NCBI GenBank assembly: GCA_037367405.1
Contig: JAZKJV010004148.1
Coordinates: 434,501 to 498,500, forward strand
DNA: 64,000 nt
Direction of reading: 5' to 3'
Source of the DNA: Ottelia alismoides
Lineage: Eukaryota > Streptophyta > Magnoliopsida > Alismatales > Hydrocharitaceae
Each line of letters starts with the position of its first letter. Position 1 is the stretch's first letter. The translations under genes and the position numbers were made by a program. Under the pieces are notes generated by a model. That model was not told the origin of the DNA. It worked only from the letters and a program-made list of their open reading frames with translations, and ran no database searches. This document shows, in pieces, positions 21,565-32,520 of this stretch.

Positions 21565-23560
21565 TGATGTAGCGTGGAACAGAGTATTAGGGCAAATGAG
21601 GACATTCATCTGTTCAGTTTTGTTCTTTTATGTTTTCTATTCGATTAATTAGAGTCTAATTAAATTAGAACGAGTTTAATTTTATTTATGATTAATTGAG
21701 TTCGTTAAAATTTTTATTTATATTTAAATAAGATCGCCTATGATCTCCAATCAATTAGTTAAATGTTTAGGTTAATTAGTTAGTCGATTAGAGATAATTA
21801 GAGTCTAATTAAGGTATGTTGAGATTTGATTTTAGTTCTCTTTCTGTTTTTGTAATTACACCCCTCTTATATAAAGGGGTTGAAAATAGTAGTCCATTGT
21901 TTTAGTTAGTTGAAGCTAAATCAAAATTTGGATTTATTCACTTATCTTCCCTCCATCTCCCTATCCCTCCATGCAATCTCCACGTTTTCCTCCCAAATCT
22001 TGGCAACATGCGCGCCTTCTCCTTCGCCTCCATCTAATTTCTTTTCCACGATATTTTCCCATCGTTAATTTTTTTCTATCTGCACCAGTTAGTATTGGAG
22101 CATGGTATACAGATCGTCCTCACAATCTGACGATCCTTCAGGGTATTCACGCAGACATAAATCGAAAAAAATTCGTTCAACGGACCGTGCATGACATGCT
22201 GAGGTTAGAAAAACACTATCCAATATGCTCCAGGTTTGTGCAGATATGCAAGCTTTGGCGAGAGAAATGGGAGAGCATGGAAGGTTAAATTTCTGACACG
22301 ACAACTAGAGGGGAACACCACTAAAATCGTTGCCACGAAAGCTATTCAGTCACCGTCATCACCATCGACTCCTACACTGTCACCACTGCCGCTGTCGACG
22401 ATGCCGCCATCTACTGTTCGGGCCTGCCAACCCCACCTTCTTCGACCATATCCCCATCCCCATCCCCCTGGCATTACCTCCTTTTGGCACCACTAAACCC
22501 GTCTCCAAGCTCGCCACCCCTCCCACCATCTCAGGCTCGCTATAGACGCCCTCTCTACCAACACTATCACCTCTGCTGAATCCCCTGCTTCCATCCCCGA
22601 TCCCAACCTCGACCCAGGAACCCACCCTCTCGTAGGCCACACCATATCCCCCACCCTTGCATCAACTACGATGCCAACCTCATCTTCGCCGTCATTATAC
22701 CCTTTGCCAACAATAACAAACCCCCACATTTCTCTAATACTTTCCTCTTATCCATGTCTTTCTCTCCCTCTCGCTCCTTTAATGCTTCTCTCCCATCTCT
22801 TTCTTTACCTCTCCTACAACACTTCTTCCCTATCATCATCTTATCAACACCCCCTTCTTTTCCAAACCCTCCACCATGGTACCATCTTCTCGACCCTCCA
22901 CGGCTTCCATCCATCTGTATTAGTATCCTATATCTCTTTTGCAATAGGTAATACATAATCTCATTCATGATCTTTGGGACAATGCATGCCATAATCTACG
23001 AACGAATCATTACATTGTTATTCTTCCATACCTCTCATTTTTCAAGGTATTCTTTCTCCCTGTCACATGTATCATGAGAATATGCTTTGTCTTGCACATC
23101 ATAGTTGAGCGCAAAAGAAGTTGTTGGTACATCCAACTTTATCACACCTAAGAATGAGTATAGTTTTGTTGATGCTGAGCTATCACCATGCGGAGGCTTT
23201 GTATCATAGATTCAAATTAGGTGATAGAAGACATTTCGAATCAATCACCAGTACCAAGTTGAAGAAAGAATGCGATCATCGACTTACACCATGTGTAGGG
23301 AAGATCTGGGTTGGGGGAAGCTTATGGAAAAAATAATCGTGCCAATGGAACACGAATGAGAAGATGATCTATTTGGAGGTAAAAGGTTGTTGAAGATAGT
23401 TGCCAGAGAGGTTGCCATAGCTCCTTTTTTGACCCATCGAGGGTCTAAGGATGATGATAAATAATATAGTGGTAAGATCACTGATGGGTATCACTTCACC
23501 AAAGTGATTTTGAACCAAATTGAGTGGCTAAGAGGTGTTAATCGACCTTAGACGATGCCA
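21565..23560 (+). mobile_element. Decayed small LTR element related to element 2
   Basis: An LTR-like stretch at 21565-22087 begins TGATGTAG and ends TGCACCA. It has the TTATATAAAGGGG segment also seen in element 3 LTRs. A worn primer site follows (TTAGTATTGGAGC) and abuts an ATG at 22102. The frame begins MVYRSSSQSDDPSG, clearly like element 2 (RSSSRSNDPS), but meets a stop within 40 codons. No second LTR was found, so the right border near 23560 is a guess. Confidence 0.6.
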
Positions 23561-23811
23561 CCCTCGATGGTGGTTGCCGGAGCCGCTTCAACAGTCGGCT
23601 GACCCCGACTAGTGGGGTTAGTCTCCTTTCTCGAGATTATTTAAGTAGAGGTGCAATGGTTATGCTTCGAGGTCTGTGGTGGTTATACAGAACAACCCTA
23701 GGGTGGGTTGACACCATCACCGTAATGTTTTTCTTAAGCATAACCATCTTTGACGGAAAAAGAAAATGAAAAAACATGAGGTGTATTGATCACTAATCTA
23801 AGACCGTCGCT

Positions 23812-24033
23812 CTAATACATAATGTAAGTAATCAATACAAAGCTTGAAAGAACCATCTTTCTTCGTAATAAAAAGTATAGTTCAGCTGGAGCTATTCGAT
23901 AGAGTGATAAAGCAATCGGATTGGTACCCAATATTAAGTCAAAAGCCAAAACTATTAGTCTAGGGAACATTCCTATAGTAATTTTTGTGTTACGAGGCAA
24001 GGGATGACATGAATGGGATAATTTGTTTGCCAA
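23812..24033 (-). pseudogene. Ty3/gypsy reverse-transcriptase fragment
   Basis: The minus-strand frame contains FDLILGTNPIALSLYRIAPAEL, matching the conserved IDLIPGT.PI...YRMAPAEL block at the start of Ty3/gypsy reverse transcriptase. Upstream LPRNTKI resembles the LP..REI stretch of the same region. It is only about 70 residues and differs from the gypsy element at 31 kb, so it is a separate old fragment. Confidence 0.5.
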
Positions 24034-24325
24034 TCACCTAATGGACTAAAGAGTAAAAGTAAACCCCTGTAATTATAATTCCAAGGATATGCAGTTGGGA
24101 TTTTTTACACATAATCCTATACTTACATTATTATGAACATAAGTGCATAACCCTCTATACTTTCATTAATATACGTCGAACCCTCTATAATTCTGAATGG
24201 CACGTAGATCCATGGATAGTGACTTCTGTTTATGCGTAGGTTCCTATGTTATTTTCCTCCCTTAACTCAACCATTCGATTGAGTTAATCCTACTCCAATC
24301 GAATCCCATGGTTGATATATATATA
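24034..24325 (+). other. Intron sequence, possible old MITE
   Basis: 24095-24200 reads as the reverse complement of sequence resembling 37605-37670 (GGAGGGTTCGRCG, ATGAAAGTATAGAG). This suggests a shared, very worn repeat; ends not found. Confidence 0.3.
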
Positions 24326-24475
24326 TATATCCCCAAACCCTCTCCTCCTATCCCACACCATATCTCCTCTCCCTTCTCCTCCCCGATCTCCATTTCCATC
24401 TATATCCCCAAACCCTCTCCTCCTATCCCACACCATATCTCCTCTCCCTTCTCCTCCCCGATCTCCATTTCCATC
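24326..24475 (+). repeat. 75-bp tandem duplication, C/T-rich
   Basis: Two almost identical 75-bp units (24326-24400 and 24401-24475) start TATATCCCCAAACCC and end CCATTTCCATC. A short (AT) tract precedes them. Confidence 0.9.
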
Positions 24476-24591
24476 GACGCTTCCCTCCCTCCATCACCTC
24501 CAACTCGCCTCCTCACTCACTCCCCTCTTCCTGATCTCACTACCCCCCTCCGCCTCCAAGTAACCCCAAGCTTGCCAGGATTCATCCTTTG

Positions 24592-25301
24592 TGATGCAAT
24601 TATTCCAAAATTGTCAGGTCGAATCGAATGGGGCAAATTACAAATTTAAGGATTTTCAAAATTAGAGTTTTCTGTCTTTAATTGAGCAGTTTTATTTATT
24701 CGTCTATTTTTATTTACATTAAATAAATTGAGATAGATTACAATCTCAATATTTATGGTAGATTAAATTAGTTAGTGGGTCAATTAGTGTTGGTTAGAGT
24801 CATGGCCTCAAATTTCAACGAAATTCGGTCGAATTTCTGTCGAATATCGATGTCCAGTCAAAATCGAAATTCGACCGAAATGACCGAAATGACCGAAATA
24901 TGGGGGTGCTAGTACAAAAAATTACCGAAATGACCGAAATTTCGGTCGAAATTCCACCGAAATTCCATCAAAATTCTGTTTTGGTCGATACCGAAATGGT
25001 GACCGAAACCGACATTTAAGGCCTTAGTTAGAGTCAATTAGGATAAGTTAAGATTTGAATTTTATTATGTTTTTATTTTTGTAATCCCACCCTCTTATAT
25101 AAAGGGGATGATAGTCTATTGTATGGCAGATCAGATTATGAATTAAAATTGAGTTTTGGTTGAGAGAGCCTCCACCATTATCCCCCCTTTCCCCTAAATT
25201 CTAGAGTTTCTCCTCTCACTCAGTTCATCTCTCAACCACGTGAAGCATGTTGCAATTCTAATCTCTCCTCTCATCCCTTTTCAATTTTTTCGTTTGCATG
25301 A
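24592..25301 (+). repeat. 5' LTR of element 3, split by a MITE
   Basis: Matches 27169-27641 except for the MITE at 24801-25026. A TTATATAAAGGGG box lies at about 25096. The worn primer site TTTGGTATTAGAGC follows at 25302. Confidence 0.88.
24801..25026. mobile_element. hAT-like MITE family B, copy 2
   Basis: 226 bp with exact 8-bp duplication GTTAGAGT (24793-24800 and 25027-25034). Ends CATGGCCTCAAAT and, inverted, TAAGGCCTTAAAT. Interior matches copy 1 with repeated ACCGAAAT. Confidence 0.88.
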
Positions 25302-25697
25302 TTTGGTATTAGAGCATGGAAACCGAATCGTTTTTACGATTCAACGATCTTGTCGCATACTGGCGCTTGAAGCTCGATTTAAGACACCTCTATCATGGCT
25401 TACGTTCACATCAACGGAAGTTCACGAATTGTCTCCTAGCAAGTTTCTAGGTTCAATGGAGGCCGGGCATGCTAATCGAGGAAGAATCACTCGTCAATAA
25501 CAAAAATCTGATCATCGCTTCCTCAATACAATGTGATTTTGTCCAACAAAACGAAGGTATCTTCACTAAAGATGAAGATTTTATTACATTTCTTGTACAA
25601 GAAGACAAGGAATACTTGGGACCAATCTTTGACGAAGATCCTACGGAGGAAGAACTTGAAATCCTTGATCTATTTGCGATTGAAGTTGTTGTCCAAG

Positions 25698-26272
25698 CAG
25701 TGTTGTAAAAGTCGTCTGTCTGGCCCGGCTAGTCTAGTCTGTGGGGTGGTCGATCGAGTACTGACTAATTCCGACTATGCACACTAGTCGACCGATTTTT
25801 GCTGGACATACCATATTTTTTAACTTTTTTGTTTTTTTAAAGCAAAGTTATTATAATACGCTTAATATTTTATTTAAATTCAATTATTTCTTTTATTTCA
25901 TTATGATAGTATAAACATGTACATGGTCTATGTAAATATATGTATAAAAATGATTGAGTACTGACTAATTCCGACTATGCACACTAGTCGACCGATTTTT
26001 GCTGGACATACCATATTTTTTAACTTTTTTGTTTTTTTAAAGCAAAGTTATTATAATACGCTTAATATTTTATTTAAATTCAATTATTTCTTTTATTTCA
26101 TTATGATAGTATAAACATGTACATGGTCTATGTAAATATATGTATAAAAATGATTGATATTAAAAAAAATTCAAAGCCGATTAAAGTCCGACTAAATCCG
26201 ATTAGTCGCTCGTTTGTCGATTAATCCTTAGTCAGTAACCCTGCCGACCGACTACCGACTTTTGCAACCTTG
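25698..26272. mobile_element. hAT-like MITE family A, copy 2
   Basis: Ends CAGTGTTGTAAAAGTC and, inverted, CAAGGTTGCAAAAGTC. Flanks TGTCCAAG (25690-25697) and TGTCCAGA (26273-26280) are an 8-bp duplication with two changes. GTCGG/CCGAC subterminal repeats as in copy 1. It is longer than copy 1 because of an internal 200-bp duplication. Confidence 0.85.
25756..26155 (+). repeat. Exact 200-bp tandem duplication inside MITE A copy 2
   Basis: 25756-25955 and 25956-26155 appear identical base for base, starting GAGTACTGACTAATTCC. Confidence 0.93.
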
Positions 26273-27168
26273 TGTCCAGATACAAGAAGATGAAGAAAAC
26301 CATGACGAAACATGTCCCATCTTCGATTAAAATCCTACGGATGAAGAATATGAACTTCTAGATCCGTTCTACATGGGAAACAAAAAAGAAGACATCAAAA
26401 AAGATGCCAACAATGACGTTCTGGCTACATTCCATGTTGTTGTTCATGAGGTCTTCAGATTGTCACCACTGCCTATTAAAGCCACTAGAGTCATCCAATC
26501 TTGCCCGCAATCCCTAGGCGCACACAATGTAGTCACGACCTCCTCAAGCGGCACTGGCGCTCCTGGTGGGCTCCCCAGCCACTGCTACGTGTGCTTCAGG
26601 TGCAGATCTTGCCACCTCTCGCGCCCACCATGTCGTTGGAACCTTGTACGTAGCTCACGTGACCACCATCACCTGAGGTCTCGCTTGCATTGTCGTCGTG
26701 TGCGCTACAAGTGCGGTCACCGCTGCTGCTATAACCATGGAACGAAACCCTCCTTCTGATCTCGCCACCAACTGCTCCCACATCCACACCGTCGCCTATG
26801 ACCTCCTGATTCAGGCTGCTGCCGCCACTACTTGAGAGGAGGCGAAACCCTCGTTGGTGATTTCTCTCTAAGGTGGTTCAAATCCCTTAAAAATAGGGAT
26901 TAAAGGTTGATTTGAGAATTTTGCAAAAAGTTACCTCCACTCAACATTTTGTTTAAAGGTTAAAGTGGGAGGTAACTTAAGAGGAGATATTTTAAGTGAA
27001 GTGGTTGAACTTTTACAGCCATACCCCTCGGTAAGAGAAATTACAAACATAACATTGAAAAGAAGTCAAATTGGGGATATCTGATCAACCAATCCAGATG
27101 GAATTCTCCACCGACGGATCAACGATCGAGCAATTCGTCGGAGACAAAATTTTCAAGCGTGGGAGAAT

Positions 27169-27641
27169 TGATGCAATTATTTCCAAATTGACAGGTCGAA
27201 TCAAATTAAGCATAAAAATTTAGGGGATTTTCAAAATTAGGGTTTTCCGTCCCTAATTGAGCAGTTTTATTTATTCGTCTATTTTTATTTATGTTTAATA
27301 AATTGAGATTGATTACAATCTCAATATTTATGGTAGATAAATTAGTTAGTGGGTCAGCTAGAGTCGGTTAGAGTCAATTAGGATAAGTAAAGATTCGAAT
27401 TTTATTATGTTTCTATTTTTGTAATTCCACCCCTCCTATATAAAGGGGATGATAGTCTATTGTATGACATCAGATTATGAATTAAAATTGAGTTGTGGTT
27501 TGGAGAGAGCCTCCACCACCATCCCCCTTTCCCCCAAGGTCAAGGGTTTCTCCTCTCACCCCGTTTCTTTCTGAACCACGCGAAGTGCGCCACAATTCTA
27601 ATATCTCTTCTCATCCATTCTCGATTTTTTTGTTTGCATCA
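27169..27641 (+). repeat. 3' LTR of element 3
   Basis: Matches 24592-25301 without the MITE. The purine stretch GCGTGGGAGAAT (27157-27168) just before it is the polypurine tract. Confidence 0.88.
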
Positions 27642-27646
27642 CTTCG

Positions 27647-28198
27647 TCTTCTATTTCGAATTTGATGGAATCATTGATGAGGAAACATGCGATCAATCGC
27701 CTCGAACTGATGGAGAATCATGGCAGGAACTGGAACTCCTTGAAGACCTTAAGGTACACCCTCATCAAATTCTCGTCCTGGCAAAGCCCCATCCTAATAG
27801 GGATTTCAATGTCGATATGGGGAAGAGAGTGCAACAATGAGATGGGATTTTTCCTGTTTTATGTTAGTGATTTTTAACTTTACAAAATTAATGAGTATTT
27901 TATGAACCTAGTTTACAAATACGCAACTAAATATCTTCGTCAAAGTCCTTAAGACTCGCCATCTCCAGTATGATTTCTGAGATAATTAGAAGAAAGACTT
28001 TTCTGACATGAGGTTTCTGATACTCTCTAAGATTTCGAAGAAAATCACAAACATGCATTCCTATGTCTCTCATAAGGCAGAACACAAATAGCTGATCAAT
28101 TTGCAGTAGTTAAAAAGGTCGAAATGATGTTTTTTTCTAGCTAAGGGGATAAGTGAGCATATTCTGAGAGAACTTGAAGAAAGACTTTTCAGGGCGTG
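27647..28198 (+). other. Intron sequence between element 3 and the gypsy copies
   Basis: Short ORFs only. One frame near 27662-27838 (GIIDEETCDQSP, SWQELELLEDLKVH) looks acidic but matches nothing I recognise. Confidence 0.4.
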
Positions 28199-29963
28199 GA
28201 GTTATGACGTCGAGTTCTATGCCGTGGTGCAAGCCCTCAAGCATTGGAGGCATTACCTGATCCAACGTGAATTTGTCCTTAACTCTGATCATGAAGCCTT
28301 AAGGTATTTGAACTCTCAGAAGACCCTTAACAAGCGTCATGCCAAATGGGTTAGTTTCCTCCAGGAATACACCTTCCATCTCAAGCACAAAGCCGGAACC
28401 TTGAACCGCGTGGCCGACGCGTTGAGCCGGCGAGCACATGCTCTGACCACCATGACCATTAGCACGACAGGATTGAACACACTCAAGGACCTCTATCCCA
28501 CTGATCCTGACTTCGGACAAGTTTATGCAGAATGTGGTGATACTGGGCAGGATCCGACAACCGCTTATATTCTGCATGAGGGTTTCCTATTCAAAGGCCA
28601 CCAACTATGCGTCCCTGCCACATCCCTTCGTGAGAGCTTAATTTCAGAACTACATAATGGTGGTTTAGCTGGACACTTTGTAAGGGATAAGACCTTGGCT
28701 CTTCTCCAAGAGCGATTTTATTGGTCGCAGATGCGAAAGGATGTTACAAAATTCGTACAGAGATGCCAAACATGTCAGAGATTCAAAGGCCACAGACAGA
28801 ACACTGGACTATATACACCTCTGCCCATTCCTCTACGACCCTGGGAAGACATCACCGTGGATTTTGTGTTAGGCTTACCCCCCACATTACGAAAAGTTGA
28901 CTCAATTTTTGTGGTCGTGGACAGATTTTCTAAAATGGCACATTTCATTGCATGTAGAAAAACCTCAGATGCATCTCATGTCGCTGATTTGTTTTTCGTG
29001 ATGTCGTTCGATTGCATGGTGTCCCTCGTTCTTTTACTTCGGATCGTGATACTCGGTTTTTGAGTCATTTTTGACGCACGCTTTGGTCCCGTCTTGGTAC
29101 TCGTTTGCAATATAGCACCGCTTATCATCCACAAACTGATGGGCAAACCGAAGTAGTTAACAGATCATTAGGAAATTTATTGCGATGTCTTGCAGGGGAC
29201 TCTCCGTCCAAATGGGATCTAATTCTTCCCCAAGCTGAATTCGCATATAACAGTTCCACTAATAGGTCCACCGGAAAATCGCCCTTTGAGAGTGTGTACG
29301 GTTTTCCACTTACCCAATTTCTCGACCTAAAACCCACAACCATGCAAGGGAGAAGTAGTGCAGCTGCTGAGGATCTGGTCGAACACCTAACCCGCGTCCA
29401 TACTGAAATCCGAGCAAAACTCCAAACCATGACCCAGAAATATCAAGCCCAAGCCAACCTACACCGAAGAGAGAGCGAGTTCAGAGTTGGAGAATTAGTG
29501 ATGGTCCACCTAAAAAAAGAGAGGTTTCCTTTGAGAGTCCACCAAAAATTGAGTGAACGAAAGATTGGTCCATTTCGAGTCCTCAAGAGGATTGGGCCCA
29601 ATGCATATTTACTCGACCTGCCGCCAGACGTCCAGACATCACCGGTCTTCAATGTATCAGATCTCTTCTTATATCATGGAGATGAACAGACCGATGCCAC
29701 CCCAGTAGCAGTTCCCGCCGATGATGATATGCGCCAACCGCCAGCCGCAACCGATGCTGATCAGATTGAAGATATTGCAGACATCCGAGATATGACGACT
29801 AGACGTGGTCTCTTCCGACGGTATCTAGTCAAATGGAAGGGACGACCTCTTACCGATTGCACCTGGATTGACGAGGATGAACTCCAACAACTCCGCCCCG
29901 ATATACTTCAGAATTTCCACGATGCCTTCTCGTCGGAGCGAGATTCTTTTCAGCAGGGGGAGT
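28199..29963 (+). mobile_element. Ty3/gypsy chromovirus, 5'-truncated copy
   Basis: Begins abruptly inside RNase H (TTATGACGTCGAGTTC, same as 34432 on) and runs through integrase and chromodomain to the polypurine tract at 29951-29963. It is almost identical to 34432-36358 and shares the LTR at 29964 with the next copy, a tandem arrangement. No LTR or target duplication exists at its left end. Confidence 0.9.
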
Positions 29964-30016
29964 TGATGCAGCATGATACCAACTTTTGGAGCGTTTGTCT
30001 TTGTTATTTTATTTAG
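28203..30016 (+). pseudogene. Gypsy RNase H, integrase and chromodomain (truncated copy)
   Basis: The frame gives late RNase H ([23 protein letters not shown]), the integrase zinc finger ending [10 protein letters not shown], core start DFVLGLPP, and from 29105 the YHPQTDGQTEVV block with the catalytic Glu. A chromodomain follows (RRYLVKWKGRPLTDCTWI, about 29810-29870). A lost T near 28998 shifts the frame, and the TGA at 29072-29074 replaces a conserved Trp after FLSHF. The frame closes at 30016, 53 bases inside the LTR. Confidence 0.9.
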
Positions 30017-31087
30017 CACTTGTTATTTATTTATTTTCTATGTAGAAGGCTCATTATAAAATGCCTTTATCCTTTCTTTTTTGTTGTTTTCTTCTTTCCC
30101 TAATTTTAGGGAGTTGTTGCTTATTTTGAGGGGGGCATAACCTCTATAAAAGGCCCCCTTTGTATTAGGGTAAAAGAAGTTGAAATTGAGTTATTGTTTT
30201 CCTATCCCTAATTCTCCCCCTCCCTCTCTCTCTCTTTTCGGCCCCGCGCCCACTCTCTCTCCCCGATCTCTTCTCTCCCCGTAACCCTAACCCATTCCCC
30301 CCCACCGCCGCCTGCCCCTCTCCTCCCTCTCCCCATCGCCCCCTCTCCTCTTTCTCCCCCGGGTTCTCCTCCCCCTCCTTCTCACGGATTCCCAGCCTCT
30401 CCTGCACTCTAGCCTTTCCGCTCCAGCACCCTGTGCCATCTGCGCGCGAGCCCACGCGATCTCCGCCTCCCTGCAACTGCGCCCCCGCCTTTCCTCGCCT
30501 CCCCAGCGCCGCCTGTGACTCTGGAGCCTCCCGCCAGCCCCCTCCACTCCCTCCTCACGTGCACCAGCCCGCTCCCCTACTTCCCTCACCCCCGGCGATG
30601 CCCGACGACTCCGTATCGGCCTGACGCCGTCCTGTCACCGCAAGCAACCCGACTGCAGCTGTTAGCAACCTCCCCGTCGGTGACCACGCATCTGCAAGCA
30701 CGCCAACAAGCCTATCCCACTACCGCGGTCGACGGTCAGATCTGAAGCGAGCACGTTCTCTCTTGCCGGTTGTGGTATGAGCGCCCGTTTATCATATTCT
30801 ACCGCATAAATATTAGTTTGTGGATTGTGGTATTGCTGATTTGGTTTGGTGAATCGTTGAGACCCCTAGTCGTTGCAATATTGTGATAATTTTTTCTAAG
30901 AACTTTTAACTCATCAGTTTGCCCTGAATTCGTGGAGTAACTTGTGCTAGTACTTGCATAACGGCTATCATTCGTTGCTGATTTTTTTTTGCGCATCGCA
31001 TGCCATTACATTTGTTTTTCGTTATCGAGTCCACTATTGTCGTTTGTTAGAAGTGCCATTACGTCACCGATTAAGTAGGTTGCATCA
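29964..31087 (+). repeat. Gypsy LTR shared by the two copies
   Basis: Serves as 3' LTR of the truncated copy and 5' LTR of the nearly complete copy. A TATAAAAGGCCCC box at about 30142 is a likely TATA element. A C/T-rich block follows (30200-30600). Confidence 0.93.
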
Positions 31088-31090
31088 ATT

Positions 31091-31102
31091 TGGTATCAGA
31101 GC
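31091..31102 (+). other. Primer binding site of the gypsy element
   Basis: TGGTATCAGAGC, initiator-Met type, 3 bases after the LTR end TGCATCA. Confidence 0.92.
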
Positions 31103-31230
31103 ATCACGATCTTGCTCCTCACTTGCATTTCATTTATTCATTGCATATAAAAAAAACCCACCACAAGAAAAAACAAAAAAAAATCATATTGCACTTGTTG
31201 AGTCCCTAGACCCGTGAGAACCGGACCTCT

Positions 31231-32520
31231 ATGGCTCGCCATCCTAATCCCATGGCGCGGTTGGAAGCAATGATAGCAAACTTGGGTGAGGAATTCCGAC
31301 GCACTAACACTCGTCTAGAAAACATAGAGAGGACGGTAGCCAATAACACTCAACAGCTGGAGGTCTTGAATTTTGACAGAATGGATAGGGAGTACAGAAG
31401 GGAACACGGTAGAAGGGACACTAGCCGCTCTTCCACTTCAAGTGGTCGACATCATAACCCTTGTAATCCTCGACATCATGGACATGACCCAATTGTCTTT
31501 GATCCTAACTCTGAAAGCGATGTTAGCGATGAACCATCCCTACACCTGGAGTCGCCGCCACCCTCAGGTGACGAGGAGGGTGAGAATCGAATACCTCGTA
31601 GGCGTCGGCCTGAAGAACATGATAGAAGGAGAGAGCCTGAGTTGCGTGGTCGACCACACAATCAAAATCAAGATCCTAATTGGGACCGGGGAATAAGGAT
31701 TGACGTTGCCGACTTTGATGGACGACGTGATCCAGACGTTTTTCTTGATTGGATGGATCAGTTGGAACATTTCTTTATTTGGAAGGAACTGCCGAGTGAG
31801 CGGAGAGTACAGTTTACCACGTTAAAGCTGAAAGGATTTGCCTTACTTTGGTGGAAACATCTCCAGGAAGAACGCCATCGCCAGGGAAAAGAACGCATTC
31901 GTTCGTGGACAAGGATGCAACAGAAACTTGGGATAAGTTTCTTCCGGAGGAGTATCGACAGAACTTGTACAATCGCCTACAAAACCTCCGTCAAGGAACA
32001 CGCACTGTTCGGGAATACACTGAAGAGTTCCAAGTTCTGATAGCTCGGAACAACTTAAAAGAAAGCGATTCTCAACTGGTGGCCCGATACACACATGGAT
32101 TACGAACCAACATCCAAGATGAATTGTACATGTGTGACTGTCGAACAGTAGACGCTGCCCATGATAGAGCTGAAAGGGCTGAAGCGAAGTTATCCAGGAA
32201 CCTCACACGGCGCACGACGATCACAACTGCCTCTGCTGCCACACTCTCAGCACCAACCATCTCTACCGGACAAACTAGGGTGGGCGCACAGTCAAGCATC
32301 AAATCGGGGAACCCTATATCCCGCACTGCTATTGGAAGCACAAGTTCACACCCCGACCAACTCATGCTGGGTCAGGAATTCTCGGGGCTCGTCCTGCAGT
32401 AGGACCCGATACTTGTTTCAGATGCCTTCAGAAAGGGCACCGCGCAGCAGAATGCCCAAACCCTAAAGCTAGACCCACCCATTTATGCACCATCGACGAC
32501 CCTGAATACCCCGACCCTGA
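31231..32520 (+). pseudogene. Gypsy gag with zinc knuckle
   Basis: Starts MARHPNPMARLEAM at 31231. A charged N-terminal half rich in Arg, Asp and His leads to the retrotransposon Gag core ([31 protein letters not shown]). A one-base frameshift near 31930 moves it to another frame, where [20 protein letters not shown] and [15 protein letters not shown] continue the core. The CCHC knuckle CFRCLQKGHRAAEC lies at 32413-32454 in yet another frame. Gag forms the particle and packages RNA; this copy cannot make it in one piece. Confidence 0.9.

Larger units (their letters stand above)
25316..26760 (+). pseudogene. Acidic Gag-like ORF of element 3, interrupted
   Basis: The ATG at 25316 abuts the primer site. 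METESFLRFNDLVAYWRL matches element 1. A single in-frame TAG lies near 25449, after which the frame continues with NEGIFTKDEDFI and GPIFDEDPTEEELEILDLF (25470-25690). MITE A then splits it, and beyond 26273 it resumes as ETCPIFD, a stop, then DEEYELLDPF. So the GPIFDE acidic repeat is conserved between elements 1 and 3. Function unknown. Confidence 0.65.
24592..27641 (+). mobile_element. Small non-autonomous LTR retrotransposon (element 3)
   Basis: LTRs lie at 24592-25301 (710 bp, about 476 without the nested MITE) and 27169-27641 (473 bp). They start TGATGCAATTATT and end TGCATCA (TGCATGA in the left copy). Flanks CTTTG (24587-24591) and CTTCG (27642-27646) are a 5-bp duplication with one change. 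Reads on the plus strand, unlike elements 1 and 2. The internal ORF is homologous to that of element 1. Two hAT-like MITEs are nested in it. It is the oldest of the three by LTR divergence. Confidence 0.88.

Noticed and set aside
22330..22992. Overlapping ORFs on both strands
   Set aside because: C/T-rich internal DNA of a decayed LTR element; no motif recognised and no frame clearly favoured.
30165..30745. Pro-rich and Arg/Gly-rich ORFs in the gypsy LTR (also 36575-37152)
   Set aside because: Present because of a C/T-rich LTR block; the two LTR copies do not keep the same frame.
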